Assembly: GCA_949747745.1 (NCBI GenBank)
Contig: CATKFT010000198.1
Location: 1 to 9,764 of the forward strand
Source: an uncultured Clostridia bacterium
GTDB taxonomy: Bacteria > Bacillota_A > Clostridia > TANB77 > CAG-508
Reading direction: 5' to 3'
Length of the DNA stretch: 9,764 nt
Shown here: positions 1 through 5,861 of the stretch, piece after piece
How the letters are laid out: each line of letters begins with the position of its first letter
Numbering within the stretch: position 1 is the stretch's first letter
Program-made: the position numbers and the translations under genes
Notes under the pieces: model-generated
The model's input: the letters and a program-made list of their open reading frames with translations, nothing else
What the model was told of the DNA's origin: nothing
Database searches by the model: none

Positions 1-156
1 CATGCTTAATATAAGAGAAGAAAAGTAAATTAGAATAAAACTAAAAAATTTGTTAATGTTTTAATCTATATAAAGAGAAGAAAAGCAAATTGGAACAAAA
101 CTAAAAAAATAGTTAATGTTTTTATTTATATAAATATTGTTGAAGTAAATTGTAAA
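1..156. repeat. 60-bp tandem repeat, about 2.6 copies
   Basis: Copies of one unit follow each other with an exact 60-bp period: AGAGAAGAAAAG lies at 14-25 and again at 74-85, and the following AAG(T/C)AAATT lies at 23, 83 and 143. Copies 1 and 2 match along almost their full length (both end in GTTAATGTTTT). The third copy keeps only its central part before the sequence diverges at about 156. The array probably continues to the left of the window. I see no reading frame in it and no role can be assigned. Confidence 0.8.
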
Positions 157-190
157 ATACATAGTTTAAACAAAATTGTAACGTTATTTT

Positions 191-217
191 TTGTACAAGA
201 ATATAATGTATTATAAC
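191..217 (+). promoter_or_regulatory. Possible promoter of the small Cys-rich membrane protein
   Basis: TTGTAC at 191-196 and TATAAC at 212-217 are 15 bp apart. TATAAT at 202-207 is an alternative -10 without a well-spaced -35. A strong Shine-Dalgarno AAGGAGG follows at 234-240. In such AT-rich DNA these hexamers arise easily, so the assignment is weak. Confidence 0.3.
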
Positions 218-248
218 ACATGTTTAGTGTTATAAGGAGGTGACTATT

Positions 249-473
249 ATGTTTGAACAAGATGTTTGTTGTAGAAATAAAAAATGTTGTGTAGATTTAA
301 TATTAACTATATTATTAGTTTTATTCTCATTTGTAATAGGAGTAATAGTAGGAGCTCTAACAGGAATACTTGCATTACTAGGAATAGGTGCAATTGTTGC
401 AATAGCAGTACTTTTAGTAGTATTAATTTTAATAAGAATTATAATGCTTGTATGTTGTAAGAAATGTTGTTAA
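249..473 (+). CDS. Small membrane protein with paired-cysteine termini
   Basis: A 74-residue protein. The start chosen is ATG at 249, because the perfect ribosome site AAGGAGG (234-240) sits 8 bases before it; the GTG at 240 overlaps that site and is unlikely. The N-terminal tail holds CC-RNKK-CC (residues 7-14), and the last residues are CC-KK-CC. Between them lie about 50 hydrophobic residues, read as two membrane segments divided by a glycine-rich turn (GALTGILALLGIG). With two segments, both cysteine clusters would face the same side of the membrane. This suggests metal binding, disulfide formation or lipidation, but nothing in the sequence decides between these. It stands alone upstream of the Bce-type regulator, separated from it by a palindrome and a terminator-like hairpin, so it is probably its own transcription unit. 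I do not recognise a family. Confidence 0.7.
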   Translation: MFEQDVCCRNKKCCVDLILTILLVLFSFVIGVIVGALTGILALLGIGAIVAIAVLLVVLILIRIIMLVCCKKCC

Positions 474-485
474 TCTTAATTTATC

Positions 486-505
486 GATGTGTCATATGAC
501 ACATC
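486..505. repeat. Perfect 20-bp palindrome after the small gene
   Basis: GATGTGTCAT at 486-495 is followed directly by its exact reverse complement ATGACACATC at 496-505. There is no loop and no T-run after it, so it looks more like a dyad binding site for a dimeric regulator than an intrinsic terminator. It begins 12 bp after the stop of the 249-473 gene. Confidence 0.6.
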
Positions 506-607
506 AGTACATAAGAAAAATCAATTAATTTAATTTTATTAAACATTTATTAGTTTTAGTTATTAAAAACATATAAAAAAAGCCAATACATTATTTATCC
601 TTGTAGA

Positions 608-637
608 AATCTTACATAAAAATGTAAGATTATTTTT
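608..637 (+). terminator. Hairpin with T-run upstream of the response regulator
   Basis: AATCTTACAT (608-617) pairs with ATGTAAGATT (622-631) around an AAAA loop, followed by ATTTTT. It has the form of an intrinsic terminator and could end transcription of the small upstream gene. It also contains TTACA and TGTAA half-sites, the same pair seen in the dyad upstream of the ATPase gene (2690-2703), and it lies just upstream of the regulator's promoter. An operator role is therefore possible. Confidence 0.55.
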
Positions 638-646
638 GACATATTG

Positions 647-655
647 TGTTATAAT
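647..655 (+). promoter_or_regulatory. Extended -10 promoter of the response regulator
   Basis: TGTTATAAT at 647-655 is a TGn-extended perfect -10 hexamer, 31 bases before the ATG at 686. A TTGACA lies at 636-641, but only 8 bp from this -10, so it cannot be its -35. It could serve a weaker start with TTAAAT at 660-665. Confidence 0.5.
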
Positions 656-685
656 GTATTTAAATTAAGAAAGGAGATCATTATT

Positions 686-1366
686 ATGCAAAAAATATTA
701 ATCGTAGAAGATGATGAAAAATTAAGAAATGAGTTAGAAATATTTTTAAACAAGAATGGCTATATAGCTGAAAGTATAGAAAAATTTGATAATACTTTGC
801 AAGATATTTTATATAAAAATCCAAATTTATTGTTATTAGATATAAATTTACCAAATTTTGATGGAGAGTATATTTGTAAAGAGATTAGAAAACAGTCAAA
901 TATGCCTATTATTATGATAACAAGTAGAGATAGTGAATTAGATGAGTTACTTTGTACAAGCTATGGGGCAGACCACTACATAACAAAGCCATTTAATATA
1001 CAAATTCTTCTTGCAAAAATTGGAGTATTATTAAGAAGAAGTAGTTATAGCATAGAAACATATGGAAAAATAGATGCAAAAGATTTTTGGTTAAATACAT
1101 CAAAAAGTACAATAGAAAAGAATGGTATATCTATTGAATTAACTAAAAATGAATATAGAATTTTAAAGTATTTAGTAAAAAATAGAGATAAAATTGTATC
1201 AAGAGAGGAAATTATGGAATATTTATGGGATGATGAAAGTTTTATTGATGATAATACATTAACTGTGAATATAACAAGATTAAGAAATAAATTAGAAGAA
1301 TTGAATTTAAAGCATTTACTAGAAACAAAAAGAGGACAGGGTTACATACTGAAAAGTGAGGAATAA
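686..1366 (+). CDS. bceR: Response regulator, OmpR/BceR type
   Basis: A 226-residue two-component response regulator, in length and domain order like BceR. The receiver domain covers residues 1-115, with the acidic pair ED-D near residues 8-10, the phosphoacceptor D52 in LLLLDINLP, S80 in MITS and K101 in ITKPF. The winged-helix DNA-binding domain follows at about 125-226 and ends in the typical ETKRGQGYIL. The start is ATG at 686, after AAGGAGA at 671-677; the longer frame from 644 would run through the ribosome site. It precedes a kinase of the BceS family and an ABC transporter of the BceAB family, so its partner and target are clear by context. The gene is uninterrupted and contains no CGG codon, unlike the three following genes of the module. 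The symbol is by family, since the inducing peptide cannot be told. Confidence 0.9.
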   Translation: MQKILIVEDDEKLRNELEIFLNKNGYIAESIEKFDNTLQDILYKNPNLLLLDINLPNFDGEYICKEIRKQSNMPIIMITSRDSELDELLCTSYGADHYITKPFNIQILLAKIGVLLRRSSYSIETYGKIDAKDFWLNTSKSTIEKNGISIELTKNEYRILKYLVKNRDKIVSREEIMEYLWDDESFIDDNTLTVNITRLRNKLEELNLKHLLETKRGQGYILKSEE

Positions 1367-1410
1367 GTAAAGTATTTTAATATGCTATTCGAACTACAAA
1401 AAAGACTCTT

Positions 1411-1445
1411 TAAGCATGTAAAACAAAGTTTAATTAGTATGCTTA
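1411..1445. repeat. Weak inverted repeat between regulator and kinase
   Basis: TAAGCAT (1411-1417) and ATGCTTA (1439-1445) could pair across a 21-base loop within the 119-bp gap between regulator and kinase genes. There is no T-run after it, so it might be a processing or attenuation structure, or chance. Confidence 0.3.
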
Positions 1446-1485
1446 GAAATATTTATATAGATTTCGTAATAATAGGAGAGAAAAA

Positions 1486-2503
1486 ATGAAATTTAAAGAA
1501 TTTTTGAAAGACAAAGTACTTATGCTTATTTTATTAATATTTGGGATTGTAAGCATAGAAATTTTTTTAATTCCATATAGTTTTGGAAAATTTGTAAAAA
1601 TATATATTCCAACTATAATATTGATTGTATATTTTATGGGAATAGTTTTTGAATATTACAAAAAAAAGAATTTTTATTCAAATTACATTAATACATTAGA
1701 TGAGCTAGAAGAAAAGTATTTAATTACAGAAATTGTGAAAACTCCAGAATTTATAGAGGGGAAAATTTTAAAACAAACACTAGAACAAATAGATAAATCA
1801 ATGATAGAAAATGTAAACAAATATAAACACATGCGGAGAAGAATATAAAGAATATATAGAATTATGGATTCATGAAATAAAGATACCAATTGCAACAAGC
1901 GAATTAATAATAGAAAATAATAAAAACACAGTTACAAAAAGTATTAATGAAGAACTACAAAAGATAGAAAACTATATTGAACAAGCATTGTTTTATGCAA
2001 GAAGTAATACAGTTGAAAAAGATTATTATATAAGAAAAAGTAAACTAAAAGATATAGTAAATGAAAGTGTAAGGAAAAACAAAAATATCTTAATAGGTGA
2101 AAATATAATAATAAATATTCATGATGTAAATTTAGAAATAAACACAGATGCTAAATGGGCTGTATTTATATTAAATCAAATTATACAAAATAGTGTAAAA
2201 TATAAAGCTAGAGAAAAGAATTTAGAAATAGAAATATATGCAAAGCAAAAACAAGAAAATGTAATATTATATATAAAAGATAATGGAATAGGAATTCCAA
2301 AAGGAGAAATTACAAGAGTATTTGAAAAAGGATTTACAGGAACAAATGGAAGGCAATTAGGGAAAAAATCTACAGGAATTGGATTATATTTATGTAAAAA
2401 ATTGTGTAATAAATTAGGAATAGGAATAGAATTAAATTCAATACAAAATAAAGAAACTGAGATAAGAATAGTGTTTCCTAAAAATAGTTTTGTACAAATG
2501 TAA
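1486..2503 (+). CDS. bceS: Bce-type intramembrane-sensing histidine kinase, read through one +1 shift
   Basis: If the C at 1834 is skipped, the gene encodes 338 residues, the usual BceS length (about 334). Two membrane segments (about residues 11-30 and 36-58) are joined by a very short loop, the mark of intramembrane-sensing kinases that take their signal from a BceAB transporter. After the shift come IELWIHEIKIP with the phosphoaccepting H129, the N box with N235 (QNSVKY), the DNGIG ATP lid motif (265-269) and TGIGL (296-300). The frame from ATG 1486 (ribosome site AGGAGAG at 1474-1480) stops at 1848, after 120 residues. At codon 117 it reads ATG-CGG-AGA, whereas dropping the C gives GGA-GAA-GAA-TAT-AAA and the expected EEYKEYIELW helix before the histidine. 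Without the shift no kinase domain is made. It could be called a pseudogene, but the downstream part has no other damage. Confidence 0.85.
1834..1837 (+). other. CGGA +1 decoding site 1 (kinase)
   Basis: The zero frame reads CAC ATG CGG AGA AGA ATA TAA. Reading CGGA as one glycine codon, or skipping C, restores the kinase at residue 117. The P-site codon is ATG (Met). The residue at this spot is not strongly conserved in BceS kinases as I know them, so here the frame change, not the amino acid, is the evidence. Confidence 0.8.
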
Positions 2504-2518
2504 TAAAACATTTGTACA
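2491..2518 (+). repeat. Hairpin across the kinase stop codon
   Basis: TGTACAAATG (2491-2500) and CATTTGTACA (2509-2518) form a 10-bp stem around an 8-base loop that contains the kinase stop codon TAA at 2501. There is no T-run, so it may stabilise the upstream mRNA or partly separate the RS and AB units rather than act as a standard terminator. Confidence 0.5.
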
Positions 2519-2689
2519 GAATAATTGGTGTAACACTAGGATGTTGCATAACCTCTAAATAAGCATTTATTAACTTTGCTATACAATGAGTTAGATTAAT
2601 ATCAAAATAGATATGTAAAAGAATTTATAGATTAGTTAAAAGCTTAAAATTATCAATATATTGAAAATTCAAAACTAAAAATAGAAATA

Positions 2690-2703
2690 TTACAAAAGTG
2701 TAA
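2690..2703. promoter_or_regulatory. Probable operator of the BceR-like regulator
   Basis: TTACA-AAAG-TGTAA is a perfect 5-bp inverted repeat with a 4-bp spacer, lying 44 bp before the TATAAT at 2748. OmpR-family regulators of this type bind such dyads just upstream of a poor -35. The same half-sites occur upstream of the regulator gene (612-616 and 623-627), there with a 6-bp spacer. The link to the regulator is inferred from position. Confidence 0.5.
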
Positions 2704-2747
2704 GGTTATTGTAATGTAAATCAATGGCAGTTGTTTAAAGATATAGT

Positions 2748-2753
2748 TATAAT
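2748..2753 (+). promoter_or_regulatory. -10 element of the ATPase-permease promoter
   Basis: A perfect TATAAT with no recognisable -35 at 16-18 bp (TGGCAG at 2725-2730 is the 17-bp candidate). A good -10 with a poor -35 behind a dyad fits a promoter that needs its activator. It would leave a leader of about 95 bases. Confidence 0.4.
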
Positions 2754-2856
2754 AGTTTTAAGAGTATAACATATAGGTATTTAAAATAAGGAAACAAGAT
2801 AAGATAAAATTTATATGTAACTCTTTAAACTATACTAAGAAAGGGCGGAAATTTTT

Positions 2857-3625
2857 ATGGAAAAAATTTTAGAGGTAAAAAATATTGAAAAATACTATGG
2901 AAACAAATCTAATTTGACAAAGGCTATTGATAACATTAGTTTTACAGTAGAAAAAGGGGAATTTGTTGGTATTATGGGAGCAAGTGGTTCGGGTAAAACT
3001 ACACTTTTAAATACAATATCAACAATTGATACAGTAACATCTGGACATATTATAATTAATGGAGAAGATGTTACAAGGTTAAAAGGAAATAAATTAAATA
3101 AATTTAGAAGAGAGGAACTTGGTTTTATTTTTCAAGATTTCAATTTATTAGATACATTAACAGCTTATGAAAATATAGCATTAGCATTAACTATTCGGAA
3201 AAGTTTCTCCAAAAGAAATTGATAAAAGAGTAAATGAAATTTCGGAAAAATTAGGAATTAAAGAAATACTAAAAAAGTATCCATATCAAGTATCAGGAGG
3301 TCAAAAACAAAGAATAGCTTCTGCAAGAGCTATTATTACAAATCCAAAACTAATACTTGCAGATGAACCAACAGGAGCACTAGATTCAAAATCTGCAAGA
3401 CAATTACTTGAAAATTTTGAATATTTAAATAAAAAGTTAAGTGCTACAATTTTAATGGTAACACATGATGCATTTACAGCTTCATATGCAAGTAGAATTT
3501 TATTTATTAAAGATGGAAAAATTTTTAATGAATTGAACAAGGGAAATGATACAAGAAAGCAGTTTTTTGAAAAGATAATTGAGGTGCAAACACTTCTTGG
3601 AGGTGACCTAAATGATGTTATTTAA
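2857..3625 (+). CDS. bceA: BceA-type ABC transporter ATPase, read through one +1 shift
   Basis: With the C at 3196 skipped the product is 255 residues, the normal BceA size. It carries Walker A GASGSGKTT (41-49), the Q-loop Q93 in FIFQDFNLL, then after the shift the signature VSGGQKQR (145-152), Walker B LILADE (165-170), the D-loop and H203 in MVTHD. The frame from ATG 2857 stops at 3222 (121 residues), leaving no signature or Walker B. At codon 114 it reads ACT-ATT-CGG-AAA; dropping C gives GGA-AAA-GTT-TCT-CCA and the family's ALTI-x-KVSPKEID stretch with correct spacing. Its true end overlaps the permease start by 14 bases, so translational coupling requires the shift. The protein powers recognition and release of peptide antibiotics and works with the kinase as the flux sensor. 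The ribosome region AAGGGCGGA (2841-2849) itself contains a CGG. Confidence 0.88.
3196..3199 (+). other. CGGA +1 decoding site 2 (ATPase)
   Basis: The zero frame reads TTA ACT ATT CGG AAA AGT and reaches TGA at 3220. Reading CGGA as one codon restores the frame at residue 114, keeping the spacing between the ENIALAL helix and the KEID helix usual for this family. The P-site codon is ATT (Ile). A second CGG at 3243-3245, in the phase tCG-Gaa, is crossed without any shift, a useful internal control. Confidence 0.85.
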
Positions 3626-5715
3626 GTTATCTTTTAATAATATGAAAAAAAGCATAAAAGATTATGCAGTATATTTTTTAACACTTGTTTTAGGTGTTGC
3701 AATTTTTTATATGTTTAACTCACTTGATAGCCAACAAGCTATGCTAGAAGTATCACAGTCTCAAAGGCAAATAATTAAGCTAATGATAGAAATGCTTGGT
3801 TTTATATCAGTATTTGTTGCAATTGTATTAGGATTATTAATTGTATATGCGAATAATTTTTTAATAAACAGGCGAAAAAAAGAATTTGGAATTTATATGA
3901 CTTTGGGTATGGGAAGAAGACAAATTTCAAAAATAATATTAATGGAAACAATATTTGTAGGGATAATTTCACTTGCGATAGGGTTAGGATTACGGTATAT
4001 TTGCTTCACAGTTTATGTCTGTTCTAGTAGCAAAAATGTTTGAAGCAGATATGAGTGAATTTAAGTTTGTATTTTCACAAAGTGCATGTATAAAAACTTG
4101 TATATATTTTGCAGTAATGTATGTTGCAGTAATGTTTTTTAATACATTAACAGTTTCAAGGTATAAATTAATAAATTTAATAAATGCATCTAAGAAAAAT
4201 GAAAAAGTAAAAATTAAGAATCCAGTTCTTTCTATATTAGTATTCACTTTTGGTGCAAGCATTTTAGGGTATGCGTATTGGAAAGTAACAGGTGATATAA
4301 ATTCACTAAATAGAGCAGAGAAGTTATTAATACCGATTGTAATGGGAATAGTAGGAACTATAGCAATATTTTGGTCTTTATCTGGTTTTATTTTAGAACT
4401 TGTTAAAAAGAACAAAAAAATATACTTAAAAGATACAAATATGTTTGTATTAAGACAAATAAATAACAAGATAAATACAATGGTTGTAAGTATGAGTGTT
4501 ATTTGTTTGATGCTATTTATGACAATAACTGTTTTATCTTCAAGTTTAGCACTAAGAAATACAATGGGAAGAGAATTAAAAGAAATGACACCTGTTGATG
4601 TGAATTTATATAAAACAGCAAATTTGCCTGAAAGTTCAAAAAATATATATGGAAAAGTGACTAATTATACAAAAGAACAAAGAGAAGATTCCAAAATTAC
4701 AATTAAAGAAACTTTATTAAATAATGGCTTTGATATGAATAAACTAAAAGATGTTATAGAAATATCGATATATCATGATAAGACTTTAACATTAGAGAGA
4801 TTTTTCGGAGACAAAATAGAAGAAGTAAGGTCTTTATATTCTATGCTTACATATGATATGCCTGAAACAATTGTAAAGGTATCAGATTATAATAAAATAG
4901 CAAAGATTTATGGAATATCTCAATATGAACTAAATGAGAATGAATACATTATATTATGCGATTTTGATAATATGTTAGAATTAAGAAATAAAGCATTGCA
5001 AAATGGAACAAATATATTAAAAATAGCAGGGAAAGAGTATAAAAGTAAATATAAAGAATGTAAAAATGGATTTGTTTTAATGTCTACAAGCCATACAAAT
5101 TCAGGAATAATTCTTGTACCAGATAGTTGTAATTTACAAAGTGAAGATAAACAACAACAATTGTTTATAGCAAACTATAATGCAGAAACAGAAGCAGAAA
5201 AAGAAAAAATAGAACAACTATTTTCGAATACTGAAGAAGGATTTATACAAAAATTATATAATAAAGGTTTAAAATTAGATGGGATGACTAAAATTAGTCT
5301 TATGGAATCAAGTATAGGATTAGCTACTATAGTAACATTTATAGCTATTTATTTGGGAATAATATTCTTAATTGCAAGTTCAGCAATACTTGCTCTAAAG
5401 CAATTAACAGAAAGTTCAGATAATAAACAAAGATATACAATATTAAGAAAGATAGGATGTGACGAAAAGATAATAAACAGATCATTATTTAGGCAAATTG
5501 GAATATTTTTTATAGTACCACTTATACTTGCTGTTATTCACTCTATATTTGGAATACAATTTGTAATAAATGTAATGAGTGGACTTGCAAGTAAAGAAGA
5601 TTTACTACCATCAATAATTTCTACAGTAATTGTAATGGGAGTAATATATGGGGCATATTTCTTAGCTACTTATTTTAGAAGTAAAAATATTATAAAAGAG
5701 GATGTTACTGGATAA
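3612..5715 (+). CDS. bceB: BceB-type FtsX-family permease, read through one +1 shift
   Basis: With the C at 3993 skipped the product is about 700 residues, in the range of BceB permeases (about 650). It begins with a membrane segment (about 18-36), then a pair around 56-134 with the FtsX-type loop KKEFGIYMTLGMGRRQI between them. A large extracellular domain of roughly 255 residues lies between the segments at about 290-312 and 569-590, and three further segments end the protein; this large domain is where BceB proteins are thought to contact the peptide. ATG 3612 follows GGAGGTGA at 3599-3606; the next ATG at 3615 (MLFKLSFNN) is equally likely. The zero frame dies at 4043. The shift lies in the third membrane segment and gives GLGLGIFASQFMSVLVAKMF, a stretch typical of the family. 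It partners the ATPase and, by family knowledge, the kinase. Confidence 0.88.
3993..3996 (+). other. CGGT +1 decoding site 3 (permease)
   Basis: The zero frame reads TTA GGA TTA CGG TAT ATT TGC TTC. Reading CGGT as Gly128 gives LG-L-G-IFASQFMS, where BceB-type permeases normally have glycine (LGIF). A charged arginine would be unexpected in this membrane segment. The P-site codon is TTA (Leu). A CGG at 4806-4808, phased ttC-GGa, is read without a shift. Confidence 0.87.
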
Positions 5716-5733
5716 TGGTTTTTAGAAAAAAGT

Positions 5734-5764
5734 AGGAGCTTTCACTAGAAAGAAGGCTCCTTTA
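5734..5764 (+). terminator. Terminator after the Bce module
   Basis: AGGAGC (5734-5739) pairs with GCTCCT (5756-5761), with an inner CTTTC/GAAAG extension, followed by TTTAAT. It lies 19 bp after the permease stop and ends the module. The T-run is short, so termination may be partial. Confidence 0.7.
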
Positions 5765-5806
5765 ATAATCAAAATTCAAAGAAGATTGAGAAGTTTAACA
5801 AATGTA

Positions 5807-5835
5807 TTGTGGTATTATTTTTTTTGTGATATACT
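5807..5835 (+). promoter_or_regulatory. Promoter of the 757-residue protein
   Basis: TTGTGG (5807-5812), a 17-bp spacer and TATACT (5830-5835), the latter preceded by TGA to make an extended -10. Transcription should start near 5842, close before the ribosome site GGAGG at 5852-5856. Confidence 0.65.
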
Positions 5836-5861
5836 GAGAAAAAATAATATTGGAGGATATA

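Larger units (their letters stand above)
2504..2856. promoter_or_regulatory. 353-bp regulatory gap between kinase and ATPase genes
   Basis: No gene-like frame is visible in this stretch on either strand. It holds the hairpin at 2491-2518, an inverted repeat TTACA-N4-TGTAA at 2690-2703, a TATAAT at 2748-2753 and the ribosome site of the ATPase gene. This is the layout expected when the BceR-like regulator activates the ATPase-permease pair from its own promoter, separately from the regulator-kinase pair. Confidence 0.65.

Noticed and set aside
1..156. CRISPR array
   Set aside because: The 60-bp units follow each other without unique spacers, and no cas gene is present.
636..655. TTGACA plus TATAAT as one promoter upstream of the regulator
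   Set aside because: The hexamers are only 8 bp apart, far short of the 16-18 bp needed. The TGn-extended -10 was kept alone.
1683..1898. Minus-strand open frames opposite the kinase, permease and coiled-coil genes
   Set aside because: They lie opposite well-supported genes, are low-complexity Phe/Ser/Leu-rich translations typical of the complement of Lys/Glu-rich coding DNA, and lack ribosome sites.
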